Origin: Raineya sp.
Lineage (GTDB): Bacteria; Bacteroidota; Bacteroidia; Cytophagales; Thermonemataceae
DNA length: 64,000 nt
Assembly (NCBI GenBank): GCA_025454915.1
Contig: JALONN010000011.1
Coordinates: forward strand, 1 to 64,000
Reading direction: 5' to 3'
Both the position numbers and the translations under genes were made by a program. Positions 42,314 through 51,138 of the stretch are shown here, one piece after another. The notes beneath the pieces were generated by a model. It searched no databases. It saw nothing but the letters and a program-made list of their open reading frames with translations, and was not told the DNA's origin. How positions within the stretch are numbered: position 1 is the stretch's first letter; the number at the start of each line of letters is the position of its first letter.

Positions 42314-43066
42314 TTAAAAGCGGGTAGTACGTTTGGGATAAATGTTTACTTCGTAAACAGACATATTGATATTAAAAGTCTCTTTGGGGTGTTTTTTGAT
42401 TTTTTTCGAAAGATTTTCCAAATATAAATTGTCATCCTGAAAATTTCCAATAATCAGCCATTTTTCAAAACCTTTGGCTTGATAACTGAATTGAATAGTT
42501 AAAATTTTATTCTCCCATAAATCTTTGGGGGTATCATAAACACCTCCATACTCTTTCGCCCAAGTCTGTCTTAATTTTCTTTTCGCAAAATTATTATATT
42601 TATTAAAATAAGCTACTTCAAACGCAGGTTGAATGTCTTTGATGATATTTTTCTTGATAGACTCTTGATGAAAGGCTATTCCCCATATTTTACTTTTAGC
42701 AATTTCATCAACATTGGTATTTGTAGAAACTAAAATTTTTATTTCAATATCATAGAATACATCTTTCTCAAGTGTTTGTAATAATTGTGTTTGAAGGTAG
42801 GTTCGGGTATATAATTTAGAATTGAATAAAACTCCTTTGGCAAAGCCTTTTCGGTACTCTTTTCCCAATCCCCAATAATTCGGATAAATACTTTCTAAGT
42901 CTCCTGTAAACCAATCTGTAACTTCTATTTTGGTATCTTTTAAATCATTTTCGTTGGAAATATATTTGAATTCGGGATTGAGAACTAAATTTTGTCCCCA
43001 AACCCGAATAGTCATAATATTTAAAAGAAATAATATTTTAACCCAGCGTTCCACCACCGTCGGCAA
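42314..43066 (-). CDS. secreted protein of unknown function
   Basis: This is a 250-residue protein whose N-terminus is a signal peptide (VKILFLLNIMTIRVWGQ). The mature part starts NLVLNPEFKY, the opening often found in Bacteroidota envelope proteins with a jelly-roll carbohydrate-binding-like domain. It then has beta-rich sequence (TDWFTGDLESIYPNYWG, VFYDIEIKILVSTNT, LTIQFSYQAKGFEKWLIIGNF). The ATG at 43066 makes it overlap the end of the fabG-like gene by 29 bases. A start nearer the signal core (for example Met18 at 43015) is possible. No catalytic motif is visible. Confidence 0.65.
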   Translation of the reverse strand: MPTVVERWVKILFLLNIMTIRVWGQNLVLNPEFKYISNENDLKDTKIEVTDWFTGDLESIYPNYWGLGKEYRKGFAKGVLFNSKLYTRTYLQTQLLQTLEKDVFYDIEIKILVSTNTNVDEIAKSKIWGIAFHQESIKKNIIKDIQPAFEVAYFNKYNNFAKRKLRQTWAKEYGGVYDTPKDLWENKILTIQFSYQAKGFEKWLIIGNFQDDNLYLENLSKKIKKHPKETFNINMSVYEVNIYPKRTTRF

Positions 43067-43787
43067 TAATGGTTTGTCCTGTAATAAAACTGCTTTCCTC
43101 AGATGCCAGAAATGTACACAAATTGGCTATATCTTCGGGTGTGCCAATTCTACCCATAGGTATTTTTTGAATAAAAGCTTTTCTATGGTCTTCAGGAACA
43201 GATGCAAACATCTCAGTATCAATGGCTCCGGGAGCTACGGCATTGACATTGATATTATATCTGCCCAATTCTTTTGCCCATGTTTTGGTAAGTCCAACAA
43301 TGGCAGCTTTAGCAGCTACATAATTGCTTTGCCCGAAATTGCCTGTAATGCCTACAATCGAGGAAATATTGATAATCTTGCCATATTGTTGCTCTGTCAT
43401 TACTTGGCTTACTACTTTGGCACAGTTGAATACCCCTGTTAAATTAACATCTAAAACTGCCTGCCAATTTTCGGCTGTCATTTTCTTGAGACTGGCATCT
43501 CTTAAAATACCTGCATTATTGACAAGAATATCTATTCTGCCATATTGTTTAAGAACTTGCTCGGTTGCTTTTTCTACGGAGTCAAGGCTACGAACATCTA
43601 CATCTGTAACTACAAATACTTTTCCACCTTTCTCAGTCAGCTCTTGGGCAGTTTTTTGTGCTAACTCCGTCTGAACGTCCCAAATAATTCCAATAGCTCC
43701 TTCTTCCACAAATTTGGTTAAAATGGCTTTTCCAATGCCACGAGCCGAGCCTGTTACAAGTGTAATTTTATCTTTAAATTTCATCAT
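43038..43787 (-). CDS. fabG: 3-oxoacyl-ACP / acetoacetyl-CoA reductase-like SDR
   Basis: This is a 249-residue short-chain dehydrogenase/reductase. It has the NAD(P)-binding TGSARGIGKAI, the structural NNAG (residues 90-93), the catalytic Ser143 in NISSIVG and Tyr156/Lys160 in SNYVAAKAA, and the end ITGQTIIADGGG. These fit FabG, which reduces 3-oxoacyl-ACP in fatty acid synthesis. The group also contains acetoacetyl-CoA and other reductases, and a genome usually has several. It is 5 bases downstream of ctpA in an envelope operon. The start may be the first or second Met. Confidence 0.85.
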   Translation of the reverse strand: MMKFKDKITLVTGSARGIGKAILTKFVEEGAIGIIWDVQTELAQKTAQELTEKGGKVFVVTDVDVRSLDSVEKATEQVLKQYGRIDILVNNAGILRDASLKKMTAENWQAVLDVNLTGVFNCAKVVSQVMTEQQYGKIINISSIVGITGNFGQSNYVAAKAAIVGLTKTWAKELGRYNINVNAVAPGAIDTEMFASVPEDHRKAFIQKIPMGRIGTPEDIANLCTFLASEESSFITGQTIIADGGGTLG

Positions 43788-43792
43788 AAAAA

Positions 43793-45361
43793 TTATTTTA
43801 AAACTTCGATTGCTTTCAAAACGGCTTTATCTTGTGTATTCCTGATTCGTATTTGAGCTTCGTGTCCCCATAATATCTTTGCCAGATACGATTTGTAGTA
43901 TAATTTTAGGTAATCGCTTTGGGTTGTATTCATCGAAACACTTCCTACAATATTTTTAAAGATATTAGCATCAATCTGCCAGTTTTTATCAAAATTATCA
44001 AGTCCCATTTCAAGCAGGCTTTTTTTATTGTTCTGTGCAAACCACGAAGCATGTTCTCTGAGTTTATTTTCTCTCATCAAATTCAGAATATTTGTACTCA
44101 AATCAGTTGTATCCAGCGGGATGAAATAGTCTGGACTGATACCACCCCCACCATATACTTTTTTACCCTTTTTCGTTTTAAAAACCTGCTTGTTATCATA
44201 ATGAATACTATCTTGGTGCATAAGTTCACCATTTTTATAACGTTCAACAAGATTTTTATCATAAGGCTTTCCGTTTTTATAATCTCTCTGAATGCATCTG
44301 CCACTTGGGCTATAATACTTTGAAACGGTTAAACGCATTTCAGCTCCGTCAGAAAGTTCAAAGGGGACTTGTACCAAACCTTTTCCATAAGAACGTCTGC
44401 CAATAACAGTAGCCCTGTCATTATCTTGTAAAGCTCCAGCCAGAATTTCAGAGGCTGAGGCTGTTCCTTCATCAATAAGTAGCACTACATTTCCTTTTTC
44501 AAACATCCCTCCTTTGGTGGCTAAATATTCTTGGTCATATCGTTTGTGTTTTCCTTTTGTATAAACAATCATTTCGCCTGCCTCTAAAAACTCATCTGCT
44601 ATTTTGGTAGCTCTGTCCATAAAACCACCTCCATTATCTCTTAGATCAATAATAATTTTCTTCACTTTGTCTTTCTCTACAAGTTTCTTAAGGGCTTCAA
44701 TAAACTCTAAATCTGTTTTCTCAGCAAATTTCGATACTTTAATGAAGCCTATATCTGAGCCAATTACGTAGGCATATACCGAATAACTACGAATTTTATC
44801 TCTGATAACAGAAAGTTTTTGAATATTTTTTCCTCTTAAAACAGTAAGCTCTACACTTGTTCCCTTTTTGCCTCTGAGCTTTTTGAAAAGTGTATTTTGT
44901 GTAATGTTGGGTGGCAGATTTTCATTGTTAATGGCTATTATCTTATCGCCAGCAAAAATGCCGGCTTTATCTGCTGGACCGTTTTTAGCAGGATATAAGA
45001 CAAACAGTGTATCTTTAACCAATTCGTATTCAATACCTACACCTTCAAAATCAGTTTCAAGCTGACTTTTGGCAAGAGGGGCATCATCAGCAGGAAAATA
45101 AGAACTATGTGGGTCTAGATTCTGTAACATTTTTTGAATGGCAAAATTGGTAGTAGAATCCAGTCCGAGGCTGTCAACATAATTGTTATGAATCAGACTC
45201 AATACTTCTGTCATTTTCTTGGACTGCTCAGATACTGTGTTTTTTCGAGGTACGGAAATCATATAGCCAATTCCGATACCTAAAGCGAGTGCAATGCCTA
45301 AAAAAACTGGAATTTGAATAATTAACTTATGGTATTTGTTTTCAATATCTTGCATATCCAT
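43793..45361 (-). CDS. ctpA: C-terminal processing peptidase (S41 family)
   Basis: This is a 522-residue protein. One N-terminal membrane anchor (IQIPVFLGIALALGIGIGYM) places the rest in the periplasm. A PDZ domain (about residues 90-180, FEGVGIEYELV, GPADKAGIFAGDKIIAIN) precedes the S41 catalytic domain. Ser302 in DEGTASASEIL and Lys327 in RSYGKGL form the catalytic dyad with the family's 25-residue spacing. It degrades or trims periplasmic proteins at their C-termini. It leads a six-gene minus-strand operon. The start may be Met1 or Met3 (45355), and the predicted transcript start is only a few bases upstream. Confidence 0.95.
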   Translation of the reverse strand: MDMQDIENKYHKLIIQIPVFLGIALALGIGIGYMISVPRKNTVSEQSKKMTEVLSLIHNNYVDSLGLDSTTNFAIQKMLQNLDPHSSYFPADDAPLAKSQLETDFEGVGIEYELVKDTLFVLYPAKNGPADKAGIFAGDKIIAINNENLPPNITQNTLFKKLRGKKGTSVELTVLRGKNIQKLSVIRDKIRSYSVYAYVIGSDIGFIKVSKFAEKTDLEFIEALKKLVEKDKVKKIIIDLRDNGGGFMDRATKIADEFLEAGEMIVYTKGKHKRYDQEYLATKGGMFEKGNVVLLIDEGTASASEILAGALQDNDRATVIGRRSYGKGLVQVPFELSDGAEMRLTVSKYYSPSGRCIQRDYKNGKPYDKNLVERYKNGELMHQDSIHYDNKQVFKTKKGKKVYGGGGISPDYFIPLDTTDLSTNILNLMRENKLREHASWFAQNNKKSLLEMGLDNFDKNWQIDANIFKNIVGSVSMNTTQSDYLKLYYKSYLAKILWGHEAQIRIRNTQDKAVLKAIEVLK

Positions 45362-45371
45362 GAAATTCTGC

Positions 45372-45402
45372 CAAAATTACAAACCTATCAAACTACAAAC
45401 AA
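45372..45402 (-). promoter_or_regulatory. ctpA operon promoter
   Basis: Minus strand: TTG (45402-45400), 20 bases, then TAATTTTG (45379-45372), a full -7 match. It lies so close to the ATG (45361) that the leader would be about 5-12 bases. Confidence 0.65.
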
Positions 45403-45540
45403 TCTAAGTCTCGAATATAGCCAAATAGAACAGAAAAAAATAAAAATATTAGAAATGTTGTAACCCAAACAAACAAAATGTTGTCTTTCATACCAAGCAA
45501 AGATATTTTAAAAGCCTTTATTAAAATAAAAAATATTTTA

Positions 45541-45570
45541 TTGGTTTTATGATGATATTGCACTAATTTG
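45541..45570 (+). promoter_or_regulatory. candidate promoter of the amidohydrolase gene
   Basis: TTG at 45541-45543, 20 bases, then TAATTTG at 45564-45570, which is one base shorter than TAnnTTTG. It is divergent from the ctpA promoter, 138 bases away. Confidence 0.4.
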
Positions 45571-45594
45571 GGGGCTATTAAAATACTCGTTTTC

Positions 45595-46878
45595 ATGAAA
45601 AAAGTATCTATATTGTTTTGGATGTTTGGGGCTTATTTTGCCTCTGCTCAAAATCCAACACCAGCACCTAAACAAACACGTCCAGTTGTAATTAGAAATG
45701 CAACTATCCATATTGGTAATGGTACAGTTGTAGAAAAAGGCACAATTGTGTTTGAACAAGGTAAAATAACACTTGTAGATAAAAATATTGCATCAGATTT
45801 AAGAGATGCACAAACCATTGATGCCACAGGAAAACATGTCTATCCTGGGCTTATCTTACCATCTACAACCGTAGGCTTAACAGAAGTAGATGCCGTAAGA
45901 GCTACACGAGACTATTATGAAGTAGGAACATACAACCCTCATGTACGATCTCTGATAGCATTTAATACAGATGCAGAAATGCTTCCAACCATTCGCTATA
46001 ATGGTGTTTTGCTTGTTCAGGCTGCTCCAAGAGGTGGCATTATCTCGGGTTCATCTTCAGTGATGGAATTAGATGGCTGGAATTGGGAAGATGCTGTGCA
46101 TAAAGCTGATGACGGTATCCACATGAATTGGATAGCTATGTACAGCTACAATTGGAGAGAGCAAATGATGGAAAAAAACAATGAACGCCCTAAACGTATT
46201 GCAGAACTTGAGCAGTTTTTTACAGAGTCGATAGCATATCTACAAACTACCAATCCATCTCCAACCAATCTGCGTTATGAGGCTATGAGAGGTGTTTTTG
46301 ATGGTTCAAAAAATTTATACATTCATGTAGATGAAGCCAAAGAAATTGTAGAGAGTGTGCAGTTTGCACAAAAAAAAGGTGTAAAGAAAATTGTAATTGT
46401 AGGTGGTTCAGAATCGTTTAGAGTAGCTGACTTCTTAAAGAATAATAATATTCCTGTTCTATTAAATAGAGTTCATAGTTTACCCAACAGAGCCGATGAT
46501 GATATTGATATGACTTACAAACTACCATCAGTTTTACAAAAAGCAGGTGTATTAGTGGGTTTAAATTATGAAGGGGATATGGAAGCGATGGGTTCTAGAA
46601 ACCTTGCATTTACAGCAGGTACGGCTGCTGCCTATGGTTTGGATAAAGAAGAAGCCCTAAAAATGATTACATCAAATACTGCTAAAATATTAGGGATTGA
46701 TGCTTCTGTTGGTTCTTTGGAAAAAGGAAAAGATGCAACACTAATTATCAGTAGTGGTGATATTTTAGATATGAGAGGAAACCAAGTAGAAATGGCATTC
46801 ATCAAAGGCAAACAAATAGAACTTACAAGTAAACAAACTGAATTGTATCAGAGATATAAGAAAAAATATGGAAAATAA
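45595..46878 (+). CDS. amidohydrolase-superfamily protein lacking the HxH metal motif
   Basis: This is a 427-residue protein from ATG 45595, which starts a signal peptide (KKVSILFWMFGAYFASAQ); nine upstream codons are ignored. It has the amidohydrolase beginning VVIRNATIHIGNGTVVEKG and the end ITSNTAKILGIDASVGSLEKGKDATLII, as in imidazolonepropionase-like enzymes. After GKHVYPGLI, where active members have DxHxH, it reads LPSTTVGLTEVDAVRATRD, so the first two metal ligands are missing. I recall the same variant in other Bacteroidota secreted amidohydrolases. It may be a non-catalytic relative. Its stop lies inside a terminator hairpin. Confidence 0.82.
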   Translation: MKKVSILFWMFGAYFASAQNPTPAPKQTRPVVIRNATIHIGNGTVVEKGTIVFEQGKITLVDKNIASDLRDAQTIDATGKHVYPGLILPSTTVGLTEVDAVRATRDYYEVGTYNPHVRSLIAFNTDAEMLPTIRYNGVLLVQAAPRGGIISGSSSVMELDGWNWEDAVHKADDGIHMNWIAMYSYNWREQMMEKNNERPKRIAELEQFFTESIAYLQTTNPSPTNLRYEAMRGVFDGSKNLYIHVDEAKEIVESVQFAQKKGVKKIVIVGGSESFRVADFLKNNNIPVLLNRVHSLPNRADDDIDMTYKLPSVLQKAGVLVGLNYEGDMEAMGSRNLAFTAGTAAAYGLDKEEALKMITSNTAKILGIDASVGSLEKGKDATLIISSGDILDMRGNQVEMAFIKGKQIELTSKQTELYQRYKKKYGK

Positions 46879-46892
46879 ATTTTCCATATTTT
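46863..46892 (+). terminator. terminator hairpin overlapping a stop codon
   Basis: A 13-bp perfect stem (46863-46875 with 46880-46892) has a TAAA loop that contains the stop codon of the amidohydrolase gene. It is AT-rich except for two G-C pairs and ends in TTTT. An active ribosome at the stop would cover it. Confidence 0.55.
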
Positions 46893-46951
46893 AGATAATA
46901 AATAACTATTAACTCCGTTTAAAGCAAAATTTAATTAACAAAATCTAAGCA

Positions 46952-49042
46952 ATGAAAAAAAGTATTCTTACGGCTGCATTTGTAGGAGCATTGGCTTTTC
47001 AAGCGTCTGCTCAGTTACAAAATAACCAGTCTAAATTTGAACCTGTATTTGATTTTAGAGCTACCCCTACACGTTCTGCGAGTGGTATGCCTGGCGAAGC
47101 GTACTGGCAAAACAAAGCCGACTATGTATTAAATGTAGAGCTAGACCCTGAGAAACATAGTGTAAAAGGTACTTTTAAAATAACTTACACTAACAACTCT
47201 CCTGATAACCTTCCTTTTGTTTGGTTGCAATTAGAGCAAAACAAATTTAAAGAAGATTCTCGTGGTACTTATGTACAAGCTGTAGAAGGTAGCCGTAACC
47301 GTGCTAATCCTACTTCTGGTTATACATTAGAAAATGTAAAAGTAGGTGGAAAGCCAGCTCAATTTGTCATTACAGATACACGTATGCAGGTTCGTTTGGA
47401 TGTTCCTGTGAAAGCAAAAGGTGGAAAAGTAGAAATTGAAGGTTCTTATTCTTTTGATATTCCTGAATATGGTTCTGACCGTATGGGACGTATCAAAATG
47501 GAAAAAGGCTGGATTTATAACCTTGCTCAATGGTATCCTCGTATGGCTGTATATGATGATATCAAGGGCTGGAACGTAGAGCCTTATTTGGGTTCAGGTG
47601 AGTTCTACTTAGAATACGGAAACATTGATTTCAAAGTAACAACCCCTGCTAATATGGTAGTGTTAGGCTCTGGTGCATTACAAAATGCTGCTGAGTGTTA
47701 TACTGCTGAGCAGTTAAAGCGTTGGGAGCAAGCTAAAAATAGTGATAAAACTGTTGATATTATCTCTGAAAATGAGGTAGGTACAGCAGGATCTCGTCCT
47801 GCAGGTAAAACAAAACTTACTTGGCATTTCAAAATAGAAAATACTCGTGATGCTGCTTTCGGTGCTTCAACTGGGTTTATTGTAGATGCAGCTCGTATCA
47901 ATTTGCCAAGTGGTAAAAAGATTTTAGCGATTTCTGGTTATACCAAAGAAAGTGTAGATAAAAGTGCGAAAGGTGGCGGATGGGAACGCTCAACAGAGTA
48001 TAGCAAAGCTTCTATCGAGCATTATTCTAAAATGTGGTTTGAGTTCCCTTATGCTTCTGCAAATAATATTGCTGGAAATATCGGAGGAATGGAATACCCT
48101 GGTGTAAACTTCTGTAGCTACCGTTCTAAAGGCGAAGACTTATGGGGTGTAACTGACCACGAATTTGGGCACAACTGGTTCCCAATGATTGTAGGTAACA
48201 ACGAACGTTTGTATCCTTGGATGGATGAAGGATTCAATACTTTCATCAACCATTATAGCACAATGGCATTTAATAATGGAGAGTATTTTGACCCTAATGG
48301 ATTTGGTTTAAATAATATGCGTAATCCTCAGCTACAAGGTTTTGTAGTAAAAGGACCTAAGAGAGAGCCTATTTCTACATATCCTGATGTAGTTCAAGAT
48401 AGAAACTTAGGTGTAACAGCTTACTACAAACCAGGTGCTGGTATGTGGTTATTACGTGAGTATATCTTAGGACCAGAACGTTTTGATTTTGCTTTCAAAA
48501 GTTATATCAAAACTTGGGCATTTAAACACCCACAACCTACAGACTTCTTTAACTTTATGAACAATGCTGCTGGTGATGAATTAGCATGGTTCTGGAAAGC
48601 GTGGTTCTATGGTACAGGTACAATCGATCAGGCTGTAACCAATGTAAGCTACGCAAAAGATGGTGCTGCTTTAGTAGTTATCAAGAATAATGGGGATGTA
48701 ATGCCTGTGGTAATGGAAGTTACAGAAGAAAATGGTAAAAAGACAACCTTGAACTTACCAGCAGAAGTTTGGCAAAAAACAAACGAAAAAACTATTAGAG
48801 TAAATACTACATCTAAAGTGAAGAAAGTAGAATTAGATCCTAAGAAAATGCTTCCAGATGTAGATGCTACCAACGATGTATGGTCTGCTGATGCTGCTGA
48901 GGCTAAGAAAAAAGCCGATGAAGAAGCTAAGAAAAAAGCTGAAGAAGAAGCTAAAAAGAAAGCTGAAGAAGAAGAAGCAGCAAAGAAAAAAGCTGAAGAA
49001 GAAAACGGCGGTAAGAAAAAGAAAAAGAAGAAAGGTGAATAA
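46952..49042 (+). CDS. secreted M1-family metallopeptidase
   Basis: This is a 696-residue protein with a signal peptide (ending QASAQ). The M1 N-terminal beta domain (ADYVLNVELDPEKHSVKGTFKITYTNN) precedes the catalytic domain. That domain has HEFGHNW, with zinc ligands His403, His407 and Glu426 (WMDEGFN) and catalytic Glu404. The GAMEN-type motif appears as GGMEYPG. Its C-terminal 45 residues are a low-complexity tail of Lys, Glu and Ala ending in a run of seven lysines. It is likely a periplasmic or surface aminopeptidase that feeds on peptides. Tail function is unknown. Confidence 0.93.
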   Translation: MKKSILTAAFVGALAFQASAQLQNNQSKFEPVFDFRATPTRSASGMPGEAYWQNKADYVLNVELDPEKHSVKGTFKITYTNNSPDNLPFVWLQLEQNKFKEDSRGTYVQAVEGSRNRANPTSGYTLENVKVGGKPAQFVITDTRMQVRLDVPVKAKGGKVEIEGSYSFDIPEYGSDRMGRIKMEKGWIYNLAQWYPRMAVYDDIKGWNVEPYLGSGEFYLEYGNIDFKVTTPANMVVLGSGALQNAAECYTAEQLKRWEQAKNSDKTVDIISENEVGTAGSRPAGKTKLTWHFKIENTRDAAFGASTGFIVDAARINLPSGKKILAISGYTKESVDKSAKGGGWERSTEYSKASIEHYSKMWFEFPYASANNIAGNIGGMEYPGVNFCSYRSKGEDLWGVTDHEFGHNWFPMIVGNNERLYPWMDEGFNTFINHYSTMAFNNGEYFDPNGFGLNNMRNPQLQGFVVKGPKREPISTYPDVVQDRNLGVTAYYKPGAGMWLLREYILGPERFDFAFKSYIKTWAFKHPQPTDFFNFMNNAAGDELAWFWKAWFYGTGTIDQAVTNVSYAKDGAALVVIKNNGDVMPVVMEVTEENGKKTTLNLPAEVWQKTNEKTIRVNTTSKVKKVELDPKKMLPDVDATNDVWSADAAEAKKKADEEAKKKAEEEAKKKAEEEEAAKKKAEEENGGKKKKKKKGE

Positions 49043-49047
49043 TTATG

Positions 49048-49079
49048 AAAGAGAGGCTTTAAAGCCTCTCTTTTTATTT
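49048..49079 (+). terminator. intrinsic terminator after the M1 peptidase gene
   Basis: AAAGAGAGGCTTT (49048-49060) is followed at once by its reverse complement (49061-49073) and a T-rich tract. The effective loop is the central four bases. Confidence 0.88.
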
Positions 49080-49138
49080 TTTAAGAATTGAAAAAAAACT
49101 ATTATTTTTACAAAATAAAATAAATATAAACCTAAAGA

Positions 49139-49810
49139 ATGCAAGGACTTAGCTATCACGTAGATATTGTAATGTGTATTGATGCGACAGGCTCTATGTC
49201 GCCAATTATTGGTAAAGTAAAAGAAAATGCTCTTCGTTTTTATGACGATTTGGCAACCCTTATGCGACAAAAATCGAAGCAAATTGATAAACTCAGAGTA
49301 AAAGTAATCGCTTTCAGAGATTACTATGTAGATGGGGATAAATCTATGGAAGTATCTGAATTCCTCAGCCTTCCTGACCAAAAAGATGAGTTTAAGAAAT
49401 TTATAGATGCCATTCAGGCAGATGGAGGAGGAGATGAACCCGAAAATGGATTAGAGGCTTTGGCTCTGGCTATCCAGTCGGACTGGAGTAAAGAAGGTGA
49501 TAAACGCAGACAAATTGTTTTGCTTTGGACTGATGCCAGTACACATCCTTTGGAGTTTAAGGCAGAAAGTAAACCTCAAAACTATCCTACTTCTATCCCT
49601 AAAAACTTTGATGATTTATCAGATTTATGGGATGGGCAGACGATGAGTAGAGCATCAAAACGTCTTATTATGTACACTCCCGATGCATACGCATGGACAG
49701 ATATTGCAAACCACTGGGAAAATACCATTCAATACCCTTCTAAAGCTGGCGAAGGATTGAACGAAGTAGATTATCAGACTATTCTGGATGCCATTGCCAG
49801 TAGCGTTTAA
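49139..49810 (+). CDS. von Willebrand factor A domain protein
   Basis: This is a 223-residue single VWA domain with no signal peptide, so cytoplasmic. The MIDAS metal site starts with DATGSM (Asp15, Ser19). A conserved Thr/Asp follows in VIAFRDYYVDGD, with DGGGDEPENGLEAL and LLWTDASTH at the third MIDAS position. Domains with this DxTGSM start occur in bacterial VWA proteins of stress or signalling systems. No kinase, MoxR or phosphatase partner lies beside it here. Its role is unknown, and metal-dependent protein binding is inferred. Confidence 0.85.
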   Translation: MQGLSYHVDIVMCIDATGSMSPIIGKVKENALRFYDDLATLMRQKSKQIDKLRVKVIAFRDYYVDGDKSMEVSEFLSLPDQKDEFKKFIDAIQADGGGDEPENGLEALALAIQSDWSKEGDKRRQIVLLWTDASTHPLEFKAESKPQNYPTSIPKNFDDLSDLWDGQTMSRASKRLIMYTPDAYAWTDIANHWENTIQYPSKAGEGLNEVDYQTILDAIASSV

Positions 49811-49831
49811 AGTGCTTATAAACAAATAACT

Positions 49832-50281
49832 ATGAAAAATATATTTTTGGCTATAATATTTCTTTTGAATTGGAGTTTTGTTTGGGGACAAATTGTTGAG
49901 AAGCCAGAATTAGTTATTATTGAAGAAAAACGGATTGCAGATACATTAGCATTTTATGATTGTTGTTGCAAACAAGATGCTTGTTATAATGGAGGAAATA
50001 ATGCATTTTATAAAGATTTAAAAAGCAATCTAAAGTATCCCAAAAAAATCAAAAAAATAAAAGGGGAAATGGTTTTAACCATTATGGTTTCCAAACAAGG
50101 GAAAATCATCAATCCCAAAATAGAAAGAAGCTTAAGTAAAGAATATGATAGAATAGTACTGAAAGCTTTAAAACAAACAAGCCAAAATTGGTCACCAGCC
50201 AAAGATGATAAAGGTAAAAACACAAATCAAGAAAAAAGAATACAAATTATTTTTAACAAACGAAAATTTAAAATTATATAA
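49832..50281 (+). CDS. secreted TonB C-terminal-domain protein 1
   Basis: This is a 149-residue protein with a signal peptide (ending FVWGQ) and a TonB_C-type domain in the second half (LKYPKKIKKIKGEMVLTIMVSKQGKIINPKIERSL, SPAKDDKGK, QIIFNK). A cysteine cluster (CCCKQDAC) lies near residue 45. Classic TonB is anchored by an N-terminal membrane helix with a Pro-rich spacer. This one has neither, so it probably does not transmit energy itself. It is the first of four tandem relatives, spaced 3, 1 and 34 bases apart. Confidence 0.78.
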   Translation: MKNIFLAIIFLLNWSFVWGQIVEKPELVIIEEKRIADTLAFYDCCCKQDACYNGGNNAFYKDLKSNLKYPKKIKKIKGEMVLTIMVSKQGKIINPKIERSLSKEYDRIVLKALKQTSQNWSPAKDDKGKNTNQEKRIQIIFNKRKFKII

Positions 50282-50284
50282 ATC

Positions 50285-50716
50285 ATGAAAATGAGATTAC
50301 TCCTTATAATCAGCATGTTTTTTGCTGTAAATGTATATGGACAAGATAAAGAAAAGGTTTTTCAGGAGTTTGAAACAGCTCAAAATTGTGAATTTCCAGG
50401 AGGTATTAATAATTTTAGAGCTTTAGTTACTCAAAACATTAAATACCCCAAAGAAGCAAAAAGAAAAGCTATTGAAGGAATAAGTATCATTCAGTTTACT
50501 GTGAATACAAAAGGTAAAATGGAAGACTTTAAAGTCTTAAAACGAGTGGGGGAGGGTTGTGATGAGGCAGCTATGGATGCTATGATGGCTCTCAATGCAA
50601 ATTATACTTGGAAACCTGCTCTCAACAAAGATGGAAAACCCGTAAAAGTTCGGAAAGCAATACCTATAAGGTTTAAATTAGATGAACCTAAAACTAATCC
50701 ACTAGAATCTAAATAA
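50285..50716 (+). CDS. secreted TonB C-terminal-domain protein 2
   Basis: This is a 143-residue protein with signal peptide (RLLLIISMFFAVNVYGQ). The TonB_C-like domain covers most of the mature part (FRALVTQNIKYPKEAKRKAIEGISIIQFTVNTKGKMEDFKVLKRVGEGCDEAA, YTWKPALNKDGKPVKVRKAIPIRF). The last segment is the family's most conserved strand. It is close in sequence to the next gene, especially at the end (WKPALN..GK.VKVRK.IPI.F). The role may be periplasmic binding to TonB-dependent receptors, but this is inference. Confidence 0.82.
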   Translation: MKMRLLLIISMFFAVNVYGQDKEKVFQEFETAQNCEFPGGINNFRALVTQNIKYPKEAKRKAIEGISIIQFTVNTKGKMEDFKVLKRVGEGCDEAAMDAMMALNANYTWKPALNKDGKPVKVRKAIPIRFKLDEPKTNPLESK

Positions 50717-50717
50717 A

Positions 50718-51104
50718 ATGCCTATGAAAGTGCTTATTTTACTTTTCTGTTTATTTGTAGGAGCAAATAGTTTTGCTCAGCATACCAACAATATCTATCA
50801 GGAGTTTGAAGTTGCTCAAAATGCAGAGTTTCCTGAAGGTATTGAAAATTTTAAAAAGTTGATTTACCAAAATATTCAATACCCCGCTCAAAAAAAGAAA
50901 GCAGTTACAGTTGTATCTTTTTTGGTAAACGAACAAGGTAAAGTAGAACAAGTAAAAGCCCTTAAAAAAGCTGGAGATGGGTACGATGAAGCTACTATTA
51001 AGGCAATTATGGCAGTCAATAGTAAATACACTTGGAAGCCAGCACTCAATAGCAATGGACAAATTGTAAAAGTTCGTAAAACCATTCCTATCAAATTTGA
51101 GTAA
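50718..51104 (+). CDS. secreted TonB C-terminal-domain protein 3
   Basis: This is a 128-residue protein, the shortest of the four. It has a signal peptide (ending GANSFAQ) followed directly by the domain (EFPEGIENFKKLIYQNIQYPAQ, VVSFLVNEQGKVEQVKALKKAG, YTWKPALNSNGQIVKVRKTIPIKFE). It looks like a recent duplicate of the preceding gene, and its start lies one base after that gene's stop, so the two are translationally close. Confidence 0.82.
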   Translation: MPMKVLILLFCLFVGANSFAQHTNNIYQEFEVAQNAEFPEGIENFKKLIYQNIQYPAQKKKAVTVVSFLVNEQGKVEQVKALKKAGDGYDEATIKAIMAVNSKYTWKPALNSNGQIVKVRKTIPIKFE

Positions 51105-51138
51105 AAGGTAGAAAAGTTGTATATTCGATTTTTCAATA

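Noticed and set aside
45393..45596. 67-residue hydrophobic minus-strand frame
   Set aside because: It overlaps the ctpA promoter and the divergent amidohydrolase start, and has no recognisable family.
50660..50680. CCTATAAGGTTT inside a TonB-domain gene, resembling the arm of the 9647-9719 element
   Set aside because: A 12-base match within a coding sequence with no partner arm; best explained by chance and by coding constraint.
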